Origin: Marinagarivorans sp. UBA5870
Lineage (GTDB): Bacteria; Pseudomonadota; Gammaproteobacteria; Pseudomonadales; Cellvibrionaceae
Direction: 5' to 3'
Assembly (NCBI GenBank): GCA_002432555.1
Contig: DJFO01000217.1
Coordinates: 5,855 to 13,967, forward strand
DNA: 8,113 bases
The notes under the pieces are model-generated. The model ran no database searches. It was not told the DNA's origin and worked only from the letters and a program-made list of their open reading frames with translations. The position numbers and the translations under genes are program-made. The first letter of the stretch is position 1. The number at the start of each line of letters is the position of its first letter. Shown here in pieces: positions 1-6,969 of the stretch.

Positions 1-104
1 GCTACCAACCAGAGACCCAGTGCCGGATTGCTCAAGACGGTGTCTTCGTTGTTATCGCGGAGCAATCCGACATCGGTGGCTTGGCTGTAGTGTTTACCCG
101 ACAT
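1..104 (-). CDS. PP2C-type Ser/Thr protein phosphatase, N-terminal fragment
   Basis: The reverse strand from the ATG at 104-102 is open to the window edge (34 whole codons). The translation carries two early landmarks of bacterial PP2C (PPM/Stp-type) phosphatases: TDVGLLRDNNEDTV near residues 9-23, matching the family's 'vG-vR-x-x-NED' motif, and GLWLVA near residues 30-35, which in the family leads directly into the metal-binding DGMGGH. The Asp of that second motif lies outside the window. An AAGGA Shine-Dalgarno sits five bases before the ATG, so the start is well supported. Family members are metal-dependent, cytoplasmic or membrane-tethered, and remove phosphate from Ser/Thr, often opposing a Hanks-type kinase or acting beside secretion systems. 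The partner gene cannot be seen here. The family call is fairly safe; the substrate is unknown. Confidence 0.82.
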   Translation of the reverse strand, partial: MSGKHYSQATDVGLLRDNNEDTVLSNPALGLWLV

Positions 105-637
105 AAGGGTCCTTAATACCGTTCGGAAATAGAAATTTTAGCCTAACCGAAATAACCTGGGGTGTCGCGGATGCAAGCGATATTATGTGACGCTCCTAAT
201 GGTGCGCGGACCAGTTTGATCGAAAGGTGCGCGGGCCAGTTTGATAGAAAGTCGAGAACAAAACAATCGTGCGCCGCACGCCCGGAAAAACACACTTGCT
301 GCCGTCGACTCGCGCTCGGGCTCGCCAGGGCGGGCGTGGTATTTGAACGGGAAAACCCCGCCGGTCGCCCAAGCACGCTGCTCCGAGCCCGACAGTCTCG
401 TTTCAGCCGGATGAGGTATGGGTCGACGGGTTGCCTACTGCCCGCGCAAGGGACAACTGTGGGTGGAAAATCTCAAATAAAGTTGCTCGGGTTCGGTGCG
501 AGCGCCGCGGGTTTTCTGACGCTGTTTCCGATCTTGACTAACCGAACTTAACCGCGCCGGCTTTTTGGCTCGCCCGTTCCACTGGTAATCCCAGCTTGCC
601 CGTTTGGGGCGAATTCCCGTGTAGTGACTTGCGCGGC
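105..637. other. Gene-free stretch with one tandem repeat
   Basis: About 530 bases with no convincing coding region. The longest open frame (162-551, plus) is rich in Arg, Ser and Cys, has no recognisable domain and spans the tandem repeat, so it is not called. The left end must hold the promoter of the minus-strand phosphatase gene; an AT-rich ATTTTA (135-140; TAAAAT on the minus strand) is the only candidate -10 and has no good -35 partner. The middle holds the 25-bp tandem repeat at 201-250. No clear intrinsic terminator or structured RNA was seen. The stretch may be a decayed insertion scar, but that is inference. Confidence 0.6.
201..250 (+). repeat. 25-bp direct tandem repeat, two copies
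   Basis: Copy 1 is 201-225 and copy 2 is 226-250, adjacent, with 23 of 25 positions identical; the differences are the tenth base (A/G) and the twenty-first base (C/A). The core is GCGCGGrCCAGTTTGATmGA. Repeated blocks around a (G)GnCCAGTTTGAT core resemble the multiple end repeats that transposase binds in IS21-family insertion sequences. The bases just outside, TGTGACG at 186-192, would suit a TG-starting terminus. No istA/istB coding sequence and no matching inverted copy was seen in the window, so at most this is one orphan end. The repeat itself is certain; the IS21 reading is tentative. Confidence 0.9.
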
Positions 638-664
638 TCAAGTTTCGGTTCAACCGGCCGATAA
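638..664 (+). promoter_or_regulatory. Sigma-28 (FliA) promoter
   Basis: TCAAGTTT (638-645), exactly 11 bases, then GCCGATAA (657-664). The FliA consensus is TAAAGTTT-N11-GCCGATAA in enterics and TCAAG-N12-GCCGATA in pseudomonads; the match is 15 of 16 to the first and complete to the second, with correct spacing. Transcription would start near 670-672, giving a leader of about 23 bases before the ATG at 694 with a GAGG inside it. Position, strand and spacing all fit the downstream gene. Confidence 0.85.
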
Positions 665-680
665 GCGTGTGTCCGGCCCT

Positions 681-684
681 GAGG
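681..684 (+). promoter_or_regulatory. Ribosome binding site deciding the start of the DUF5610-like gene
   Basis: GAGG lies nine bases before the ATG at 694. The only in-frame upstream alternative, GTG at 667, lies at or before the transcription start expected from the FliA promoter and has no Shine-Dalgarno, so it is rejected. Confidence 0.7.
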
Positions 685-693
685 TTTATCCCA

Positions 694-1950
694 ATGCTCC
701 CGCCCATTGTTTCCAGTCCTGCTTCCGCGTATCCCGCTCTGCCCAAGACGCCCGCTGTCCCGCAGGGCGCAGTGGTCGAAGTGCGGGCCGAAGTACAGGC
801 AACGCGAGTTGAGATCAGCGGTGGTTCGGTCAGTTATTCTCACCGCAGTCTCGGGGTCGAAGCCTACGCCGCTATAGACGAGCAAGCGGCACCTCGAAAT
901 CCCTTTGCCGACACGGTCCTCCGGTTCATTGACGCGCAATTGCAGCGCGATCTTGCCGAAGGCGCGACGCAGGAGGAATTGCAAAGCCGGCTGCAAGCCG
1001 GCCTCGACGGTTTTCTGGCGGGTTACGGTCAAGCTTTTGAGCAGCTGTCGGCCAGCGGCATGCTGGACGATGGCGTTCGGCAGGAAATTGAAGGTACCCG
1101 CACCCAAGTATTGGCCGGAATCCAAGATCTCGCCGAGGAATTGGGGGTTGAAGTAGAGTTGCCGGAAATCTCCAGCGAAGCGGCCGTGCCAGTGATGGCT
1201 CCGATCACTGCGCCCGCCGCCGGTGGCTCAAATTCCGTGGCGGTCCAGCCCGGTAAAGCGCTGCTCTCGGCGGTGCTGCGCGATGTCCAGATTATCGAGC
1301 AATATCAGAAGGCCGCGCAAAAAATGCCTACCTACGAACACCTGGGCCGACCGCGCGCCGCGGCAACCGGCGAGACCTTTGCTTACGGAGTGCGGGAAAG
1401 CCGAGATTTTTCCCTGAAGTTGCATACGGCCGACGGTGATGCCGTGACCATTCGAATGAACAATAGCCAGACCGGCGTCTCCCAGTTCACCCGCGGCGCG
1501 GGCGCAGCGGGATTGGCGGTCGAAGGCGAACAGCTGAGCGGCTTCAGCTTTGCCGTGGAGGGCGCCCTCGACGAGGGCGAGTTGCAGGCTCTGACCGATC
1601 TGTTGGGGCAGGTGGGCGATATTTCTGCGCAATTTTATGGCGGCAACTTGGATCGCGCCTTCGAATTGGCTTCGGACATGACTTTCGACACGGGAGAGAT
1701 TGCCGACTTCCGGATTTCCCTGCATATGCAGCGAACCGAGGTGGCGCAAGTGGAGCGTCGAGAAGTACCCGGCCCGCTGGCCGCTTTGGAGCAGTTTTCC
1801 GCGAGCGTCCAGCAAGCGGGCGAGGCTGCCGAACATTTGCAGCAGCCGCGCAGTTTGGTGGCGGATCTGCTGGACTGGGTCGCGCGTTCTACCCGTCCAC
1901 AAGACCCGCGCTCCGCCTTCCTCGGGCCGGCTGCTCGCGCTTTTCTGTGA
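694..1950 (+). CDS. DUF5610-like protein, FliA-controlled, function unknown
   Basis: A protein of 418 residues with no signal peptide and no membrane segment, so probably cytoplasmic. Two regions look conserved. The first (about residues 68-152) is a helical block with FIDAQLQRDL and GLDGFLAGYGQAFEQL followed by a Gly-Met-Leu turn; this is the pattern I associate with DUF5610. The second (about 238-345) is a mixed block with SLKLHTADGDAVTIRM and FAVEGALDEGELQALTDLL. An Ala/Pro-rich linker (about 155-190) separates them, and the last 60 residues are a low-complexity tail. The start is set by GAGG and by the FliA promoter. No terminator is visible after the stop, so read-through into the glutaredoxin-like gene 72 bases on is possible. 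I know of no biochemical role for the family. The promoter implies a job in late flagellar assembly, motility or chemotaxis; that is inference from regulation only. Confidence 0.85.
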   Translation: MLPPIVSSPASAYPALPKTPAVPQGAVVEVRAEVQATRVEISGGSVSYSHRSLGVEAYAAIDEQAAPRNPFADTVLRFIDAQLQRDLAEGATQEELQSRLQAGLDGFLAGYGQAFEQLSASGMLDDGVRQEIEGTRTQVLAGIQDLAEELGVEVELPEISSEAAVPVMAPITAPAAGGSNSVAVQPGKALLSAVLRDVQIIEQYQKAAQKMPTYEHLGRPRAAATGETFAYGVRESRDFSLKLHTADGDAVTIRMNNSQTGVSQFTRGAGAAGLAVEGEQLSGFSFAVEGALDEGELQALTDLLGQVGDISAQFYGGNLDRAFELASDMTFDTGEIADFRISLHMQRTEVAQVERREVPGPLAALEQFSASVQQAGEAAEHLQQPRSLVADLLDWVARSTRPQDPRSAFLGPAARAFL

Positions 1951-1965
1951 GACCGTATGACAATC

Positions 1966-1994
1966 TGGACGGGCCGAGACCGAATTGTTTAAAT
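1966..1994 (+). promoter_or_regulatory. Weak candidate sigma-70 promoter for the glutaredoxin-like gene
   Basis: TGGACG (1966-1971), a 17-base spacer, then TTAAAT (1989-1994); each hexamer matches four of six consensus bases. Transcription would start near 2001. Chance occurrence is quite possible. Confidence 0.25.
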
Positions 1995-1996
1995 AT

Positions 1997-2019
1997 CGCG
2001 TCTGATTTTGTTCGACGCG
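1997..2019 (+). repeat. Inverted repeat in front of the glutaredoxin-like start codon
   Basis: CGCGTC (1997-2002) and GACGCG (2014-2019) are perfect complements around an 11-base AT-rich loop. The 3' arm ends three bases before the ATG at 2023, where a ribosome binding site should be. It has no U-tract, so it is not a standard terminator. It could be an RNA hairpin limiting translation, a DNA operator, or chance. Confidence 0.5.
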
Positions 2020-2022
2020 CCT

Positions 2023-2268
2023 ATGACCTTTCTCAAGCTTTTCACTACCTCTGGCTGCCACCTCTGTGAGAATGCCGAACTGCTGTTAGCCGCCGTCGCG
2101 GGGCGAAAACTGTTATGGCAAGCCGTTGAAATCGCCAACTCGGACGAGCTGATCGAACACTATGGGTTGTTGATTCCGGTGGTGCAGGAGCCTCGCAGTG
2201 GAGCCGAACTCCCATGGCCATTCGATTTGGCAGCGCTGGAAAATTGGCTCGCAGCTAGCGCACCTTAA
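2023..2268 (+). CDS. Glutaredoxin-like thioredoxin-fold protein
   Basis: An 81-residue protein, the size of the glutaredoxin-like (DUF836-type) family. It starts with a beta strand (FLKLFTTSG) leading straight into a C-x2-C active site, SGCHLCENAELLL (Cys at about 12 and 15), with the second Cys at the head of a helix as in thioredoxin folds. GLLIPVV near residues 49-55 supplies the cis-proline loop typical of the fold. The family is expected to handle thiol-disulfide chemistry in the cytoplasm; no signal peptide is present. The ATG at 2023 is preferred over an in-frame TTG at 2008, which would start within a predicted hairpin loop. Neither has a good Shine-Dalgarno. Its stop codon interlocks with that of the convergent minus-strand gene. 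The electron donor and target are not deducible here. Confidence 0.88.
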   Translation: MTFLKLFTTSGCHLCENAELLLAAVAGRKLLWQAVEIANSDELIEHYGLLIPVVQEPRSGAELPWPFDLAALENWLAASAP

Positions 2269-2834
2269 AACAAGAGGATTTCGTCTTTGCTGCCGTCGAA
2301 GGTTTCCGGCCGGTTGAAGTGATGGCGGTAAATCTGCAGCGCCTCCTGCACCGAACCTCCGCGCATGATGAATTCGAACATTATCCTTTCCGCTTCCATG
2401 GTATAGCTGTTTTTGATGCTGCCCTGGATCCGCTCCCAAGCCGCCGGGTTATCGATCTGCTGGTCGTCCGCCATGACTCGAGAAACGTTTTCCAGACCGC
2501 GCGCCACGTGATCCAACCGCTGGCAAATACGGTCGTAAAACTGGAACGCCTCGATGGAGGCATTGATATTTTTGCCCATTTCTCCGGCGGCATCGCTGAT
2601 ACCGCGCTTGAAACGGACGAGGTCTTCCACCTGTTGAATATCCTGAATCTGCTGGTCGACGGACTTAGCGTGTTCCGCGAGTCGCAGAAATGATTGAGTC
2701 AGAGTCTCCACCGCGCTATTGCTATCGCCGAGGGTTGCCTCTATCTGGCAGACCGCCAGATAGAGCATGTTGATGGTTTCCCGGACATGGGACCAGTCAG
2801 TCACCGCCTGGGGAGTAGATGGGCTATCGACCAT
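2265..2834 (-). CDS. Helical protein with CheZ-like D-x3-Q motif
   Basis: A 189-residue, mostly helical, soluble protein. Residues near 98-110 read FQFYDRICQRLDHV. The Asp (about 101; codon 2534-2532) and Gln (about 105; codon 2522-2520) are spaced as in the catalytic D-x3-Q of CheZ, where E. coli has FQDLTGQVIKR. The C-terminus, KDEILLF, is acidic then hydrophobic, like the CheY-binding tail of CheZ (DDLLDSLGF). The protein is somewhat shorter than CheZ (about 214-260 residues). Similar 'QFxDxxxQRLxHV' strings also occur in chemoreceptor-related helical proteins, so a signalling-bundle protein without phosphatase activity is the main alternative. The ATG at 2834 has GGAA seven bases upstream and is preferred over the TTG at 2852. 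It lies 25 bases after slt (7 if the TTG is used), so it is probably in the slt operon. The gene is certain; the function is inferred. Confidence 0.85.
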   Translation of the reverse strand: MVDSPSTPQAVTDWSHVRETINMLYLAVCQIEATLGDSNSAVETLTQSFLRLAEHAKSVDQQIQDIQQVEDLVRFKRGISDAAGEMGKNINASIEAFQFYDRICQRLDHVARGLENVSRVMADDQQIDNPAAWERIQGSIKNSYTMEAERIMFEFIMRGGSVQEALQIYRHHFNRPETFDGSKDEILLF

Positions 2835-2859
2835 GACCAGGTTCCGACTCAAAATGAAC

Positions 2860-4827
2860 TCACAAGTATTGTTTGGCCTCCGCCTCGGACAGGAACACCG
2901 TGGGCTGGCCGAGCCGGTAACCGTAGATCACCGAGAAGCAGAGTACGTTCTGCACATACTGCCGCGTCTCTTTGAAAGGAATGGTTTCGATCCAGACATC
3001 GACCGGTTTTTCTTTGCCCTGCTGACTCAACCATCGGTTAACCCTACTGGGACCAGCATTGTAGGCGGCCGCCGCCAAAATCCGATTGCCTTTGAACGTC
3101 TGCATCAGATGGTTCAGGTAAAGGCTGCCCAGGCGCATATTGTGCTCGGCCTGCAGCAGATCTTTGGCCTGTTTATGTTTGATACCGGATTTTTGCGCGG
3201 TGAAGAGGGCGGTTTGAGGCATGATCTGCATCAGGCCCATGGCGCCGACGGGTGACCGTGCGTTGGAGTCGAACGCACTTTCTTGCCGGGCAATCGCGTA
3301 AATGAAAGTCGGCTCGAGCCGGGTGGCATTGGCAACCTTAGTGATCTCGTCCTGGTAGGCGAGGGGAAAGCGCACGGTGAGTTCGTTCCAGAGGTTGCCA
3401 TTGATCATGGTCTGGATGCCAGTGCTATACCAGCCCCAGTCGCGTGCGAGCTGTCCCGCCGCGGCCAGTTGCCGATCGTTCATCTGGCGGGACGCGTGCA
3501 GCCACTCGGCTTTAGCCTCCGTCAGATTGCCGGTCAGCCACAGCTCGTACGTACGCTGCATCGCCGGTGACTGTTCCACTTCTTTAATGAAAGCCGCGTC
3601 CAACGCGGTGGATTGGTCTACCAAGGCATAGGTGAGGCGGACCTTGTCGGCGGACAGAAAGCCATAAAAACTACGATTTTGCGCGAGTTCGCGATAGATG
3701 GTTTCCGGGTTGCCAAAACCGGGCAGTGAGCGGTCGAGGACCTCCTGGGCTCGGGCGGCCCAGTACAGCCAGCGTTCGTTCTTGCGCGTTTCGTCGGTCA
3801 GCAATTGCAGCCCGTCCGCCAAGCGTTGCCAATCACCATCCGCAAGAGCTTCTCGCAGTAGCTCGTCGAGCACGTCCTCATGGCGGAGCAAGTGGGAGTA
3901 GCTCAGCAGCGACTGGGCCTCCTGGGCGTCACCGTTTCGGATCAGGCGTTTCACAATGGCGAGTTTAGTGGCGACCATCAGCTCTTCCGGGAACAGCTGC
4001 TGCGCTTCATACATCTGCCATTGATAGAGCGCGTCCCGCGGCTGTTTGGCGGAAAGTTTCTTGATGCCGTAGGCAATGATCTGTTGGGTTGGCAGGTCCT
4101 GCGCCCGAAAGCGGTCACGTTGGGTGATCAGCTTGGGGTTGGCGTGGACTTGGAGATAGAGACTGGCGTGAGTCTTATAGGTCGTGAGCTGTTTCGCCAG
4201 ATGCTGGGCCAAACCGACTTCCCCGGCATTCACTGCTTTGTCGAAGCGGCTCCACACCAGGTCCTGGGTTAACCGGCCGCTGCTGCGCCACAGGGTGAAG
4301 AGGGGATCGCAGGCACGCGGCTGCGACTTGCCTACATCCCACAGAGGTGCGACTTCATCGTAAGCGGTCTTGTCATTCGTCTTGATGCGAGCGATGAGGG
4401 ACTGGCAGTGCAGCTCCAAAGAGTTGGTGCCGGCGGACGCGTAATAGCGGGTAAAATCGGTCCATTTCTGCCGGCTGGCCAGCAGGTGCAAATAGTTGGT
4501 GCGCAGGCGGGAAGCGAGAAACGAGTTTGGGTACTCCGCCAGAAATGCGTCTATCTCCGCGGGGCGGAGGTCGGCAAAACGGTTGCGCAGCTCGGTGAAC
4601 TCCAAGTATTGGCGCAGCGGATAGTTGCCCAATTTCGCCAGGTGCTCTTTATACGCTTTGGTGTTCTTCTGCGCGAGGGCCGCTTTCGCTTTTTGATAAT
4701 GGAAACGGTGACTCGCGAGTTGAGTGTCCGTATCTGTGGCTACGGGTTGAGCCGCTACGGGGGAGGCGACCAAAGCCAACAGAATCCCACCGTGTATCGC
4801 CAGTCGCCTAAAAAGGTTAACCACCAT
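2860..4827 (-). CDS. slt: Soluble lytic murein transglycosylase (Slt70-type)
   Basis: A periplasmic enzyme that cleaves the MurNAc-GlcNAc bond of peptidoglycan with formation of 1,6-anhydroMurNAc. At 655 residues from the ATG at 4827 it fits the usual 640-650 of Slt70. That start places a classic signal peptide at the N-terminus: Arg-Arg, a hydrophobic run (GGILLALVA) and an Ala-x-Ala site at SPVAAQ. An in-frame GTG at 4866 would add 13 polar residues and overlaps a candidate -10, so it is rejected. Residues of about 40-460 are the helical superhelix (U and L domains). The catalytic SLT domain has RQESAF with the active-site Glu at about 516, GLMQIMP at 531-537 and AYNAGP at 588-593. All key residues are present. 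The CheZ-like gene follows closely on the same strand; uup is divergent upstream. Confidence 0.97.
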   Translation of the reverse strand: MVVNLFRRLAIHGGILLALVASPVAAQPVATDTDTQLASHRFHYQKAKAALAQKNTKAYKEHLAKLGNYPLRQYLEFTELRNRFADLRPAEIDAFLAEYPNSFLASRLRTNYLHLLASRQKWTDFTRYYASAGTNSLELHCQSLIARIKTNDKTAYDEVAPLWDVGKSQPRACDPLFTLWRSSGRLTQDLVWSRFDKAVNAGEVGLAQHLAKQLTTYKTHASLYLQVHANPKLITQRDRFRAQDLPTQQIIAYGIKKLSAKQPRDALYQWQMYEAQQLFPEELMVATKLAIVKRLIRNGDAQEAQSLLSYSHLLRHEDVLDELLREALADGDWQRLADGLQLLTDETRKNERWLYWAARAQEVLDRSLPGFGNPETIYRELAQNRSFYGFLSADKVRLTYALVDQSTALDAAFIKEVEQSPAMQRTYELWLTGNLTEAKAEWLHASRQMNDRQLAAAGQLARDWGWYSTGIQTMINGNLWNELTVRFPLAYQDEITKVANATRLEPTFIYAIARQESAFDSNARSPVGAMGLMQIMPQTALFTAQKSGIKHKQAKDLLQAEHNMRLGSLYLNHLMQTFKGNRILAAAAYNAGPSRVNRWLSQQGKEKPVDVWIETIPFKETRQYVQNVLCFSVIYGYRLGQPTVFLSEAEAKQYL

Positions 4828-4864
4828 AAATCTGAAACTCAGTAACTCTGGTTCGTCGTAAACC

Positions 4865-4870
4865 ACTATA
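4865..4870 (-). promoter_or_regulatory. Candidate -10 element for slt
   Basis: TATAGT on the minus strand lies in an AT-rich patch about 38 bases before the slt ATG. No good -35 exists at 16-18 bases (AAGCTT at 17). If used, transcription starts near 4859 and excludes the upstream GTG as a start. Confidence 0.3.
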
Positions 4871-4918
4871 AATTAACAAACAACTTTAAGCTTGTCTGCC
4901 AAGCCCATGACTTCCACA

Positions 4919-4933
4919 CAACAAGTTTTGTTG
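4919..4933. repeat. Short perfect inverted repeat between slt and uup
   Basis: CAACAA-GTT-TTGTTG: six-base arms and a three-base centre. It lies in the 222-bp divergent region, about 90 bases from the slt start and 117 from the uup start. It could be an operator or a small hairpin. No terminator role is expected between divergent genes. Confidence 0.4.
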
Positions 4934-5049
4934 AAAAACTCCACTTTCGCCACCTCGGGACGGCGAATGAGGTTGAATTTTCGCCCGGCATTCATGCAAG
5001 ATGCCGCGCGCTCTTGTTATCCCTACCGCTTCCGCCCTACGGCTTTCCT

Positions 5050-6957
5050 ATGAACCTCATTAAACTCGACAATCTGCACTTGCACCACGGCGAGCAGGTT
5101 ATTTTCGACGATCTCTCTCTCTTGATCAGGAAGGGCGACCGTTTGTGTCTCATCGGCCGCAATGGTGCCGGTAAGTCGACGCTCCTCAAGACCATTGAAG
5201 GCCGGGTCGATCCCGACAGCGGCACCGTCTGGCGTGAACCCGGCTGTCGAATCGCCGGCTTGCAGCAGGATTTGCCGGAATACCCGGACAGCTCCGTCTA
5301 CGACGTGGTTGCCGGCGGCCTGGCCGGCCTCGGGGCGGATCTTGCGCGTTACGCAGTGCTGTCCCAGCAGGGTGACGCGAGTGACCTGGCAGAGCTCGGC
5401 CGCATTCAGCAGCGGATCGAAGCGGCCGACGGTTGGAGCGCTCAGAATCGTATCCAGCAGGTGCTAACGCGCCTCGAACTCGACGGCGATGCGCGCCTTG
5501 CCGACCTCTCGGGCGGTTGGCGGCGACGTGTTGCCCTCGCACGGGCACTGGTCAGCGAACCCGACGTGCTTCTGCTCGACGAGCCGACCAACCACCTGGA
5601 CATAGTCTCCATCGAATGGCTGGAAAAACAGTTGCTCGATTTCAGCGGCGCCGTGGTATTCGTCACCCACGACCGGGCGTTTTTGCGCGCGGTGGCCAAC
5701 CGCATAGGTGAACTCGATCGCGGGGTGCTTACGCAGTGGGATGGAGACTATCGCAGCTTTCTCGAGTTCCGCGCTCAGAAGTTAGCGGACGAAGAAAAAC
5801 GCAATGCCGAGTTCGATAAAAAACTCGCCCAGGAAGAAGTCTGGATTCGCCAAGGGATCAAGGCGCGGCGCACTCGCAACGAGGGGCGTGTGCGCGCGCT
5901 CAAGCAATTGCGCGTCGAGCGCGCGGCACGGCTCGAGCGCCAGGGGAACGCGCGCATGGCGCTGGCCGGCGATGTCCCCTCCGGCAAATTGGTAGCCGAA
6001 TTCAAAGACGTCAGCTTTGCTTGGAACGACAAGCCCATAGTGGCCCACTTCAGCGGCGCTATCGTGCGCGGCGATAAGATAGGTCTGATAGGACCCAATG
6101 GAGTGGGCAAGAGCACTTTCCTGAAACTGCTGATGGGTAGCTTGAAGCCGACCTCGGGCGAGGTGCGTCTGGGCAGCAAGCTGTCGGTGGCCTATTTCGA
6201 CCAGCTGCGCGATGAACTCGAGCTGGACAAAAGCGCCATAGACAATATCGCGGAGGGGCGGGAATACATTGATATCGACGGCAAGTCAAAACATTTGATT
6301 GGTTATCTGCAGGACTTTCTGTTCAGCGGTGAGCGTGCTCGCACGCCCATTCGCGCTCTGTCCGGCGGCGAGCGCAACCGAGTGCTGTTGGCGAAGCTGT
6401 TCAGCAAACCGGCCAACTGCCTCATCATGGACGAACCTACCAACGACCTGGATGCGGAGACCCTCGACCTTCTGGAGGATCTGTTACTCGCCTATAGCGG
6501 CACCCTGATCCTGGTGAGCCACGATCGGGAATTCCTCGACAACGTCGTTACTAGCACAATAGGTTTCGAAGGCAATGGCGTTCTGAAGGAATATGTCGGC
6601 GGTTATCTGGATTGGGTGCGGCAGGGTGGTGTTTGGTACAAGACTCTGGCGACCCCGGAAGCCGCCCCTGCGGCGGCGGCCGGCGACGCACAGGAAACGA
6701 AAGATGAGAGCCGCCGGTTGCCGGTGAAAAAGCTGTCCTACAAATTGCAGGTGGAGCTTGATGGGCTGCCGGCCAAGATCGAACGTTTGGAGCGGGAAGT
6801 CGCCGAGCTGCAAGGGGAGATGGCCAAGTCCGGCTTCTATCAGCAAAACGCTGCGGAAATCGGCCGTGTCACGGCCGCGCTGGAGGCAAAGAACCTCGAC
6901 CTCCAGCGCTGTTACGACCGCTGGGAGGAACTGGAAAGCCAGCGTGAGGGCGGTTGA
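5050..6957 (+). CDS. uup: ABC-F family ATPase Uup
   Basis: A soluble 635-residue protein, the usual length of Uup, with two nucleotide-binding cassettes and no membrane segments. Cassette 1: Walker A GRNGAGKST (36-44), signature LSGGWRRR (from about 153), Walker B LLLDEPTNHLD (174-184) and H-loop THDR (206-209). A charged linker (about 235-310) follows. Cassette 2: GPNGVGKST (348-356), LSGGER (437-442), LIMDEPTNDLD (458-468) and SHDR (490-493). After an Ala-rich hinge the C-terminus (about 558-633) is the heptad-like coiled coil, KIERLEREVAELQGEM, that distinguishes Uup from EttA. ABC-F proteins act on the ribosome; E. coli Uup is also linked to transposon excision and DNA binding through the coiled coil. 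The ATG at 5050 aligns with the family start; a TTG at 5014 adds a non-conserved leader. The Shine-Dalgarno is weak. Its stop is 12 bases from that of the convergent usp gene. Confidence 0.96.
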   Translation: MNLIKLDNLHLHHGEQVIFDDLSLLIRKGDRLCLIGRNGAGKSTLLKTIEGRVDPDSGTVWREPGCRIAGLQQDLPEYPDSSVYDVVAGGLAGLGADLARYAVLSQQGDASDLAELGRIQQRIEAADGWSAQNRIQQVLTRLELDGDARLADLSGGWRRRVALARALVSEPDVLLLDEPTNHLDIVSIEWLEKQLLDFSGAVVFVTHDRAFLRAVANRIGELDRGVLTQWDGDYRSFLEFRAQKLADEEKRNAEFDKKLAQEEVWIRQGIKARRTRNEGRVRALKQLRVERAARLERQGNARMALAGDVPSGKLVAEFKDVSFAWNDKPIVAHFSGAIVRGDKIGLIGPNGVGKSTFLKLLMGSLKPTSGEVRLGSKLSVAYFDQLRDELELDKSAIDNIAEGREYIDIDGKSKHLIGYLQDFLFSGERARTPIRALSGGERNRVLLAKLFSKPANCLIMDEPTNDLDAETLDLLEDLLLAYSGTLILVSHDREFLDNVVTSTIGFEGNGVLKEYVGGYLDWVRQGGVWYKTLATPEAAPAAAAGDAQETKDESRRLPVKKLSYKLQVELDGLPAKIERLEREVAELQGEMAKSGFYQQNAAEIGRVTAALEAKNLDLQRCYDRWEELESQREGG

Positions 6958-6969
6958 GGGCGCGGCGTT

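Noticed and set aside
201..250. Possible CRISPR array
   Set aside because: Only two copies, directly adjacent with no spacer, and no cas genes.
494..516. GC-rich stem followed by GGGTTTTCT as an intrinsic terminator
   Set aside because: The arms include a G-U pair and leave too small a loop, the T-run is short, and no gene ends just upstream.
162..551. 129-codon open frame on the plus strand in the gene-free region
   Set aside because: No recognisable domain, unusual Arg/Ser/Cys-rich composition, no Shine-Dalgarno, and it spans a tandem DNA repeat.
1228..2061. 277-codon minus-strand open frame opposite the DUF5610-like gene
   Set aside because: Its composition reflects the antisense of a GC-rich gene; the plus frame has the promoter, ribosome binding site and conserved blocks.
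2767..3255. 162-codon plus-strand open frame opposite the slt 3' end
   Set aside because: Antisense to the highly conserved SLT catalytic domain; no independent support.
4973..5002. TTGAAT-N18-CAAGAT as a uup promoter
   Set aside because: The -35 is fair, but the -10 matches only three of six consensus bases and the spacing is long; not distinguishable from chance.
5186..5548. Long minus-strand open frame inside uup
   Set aside because: Shadow of the uup coding sequence; Arg/Pro-rich low-quality translation with no domain, while the plus frame has all ABC motifs.
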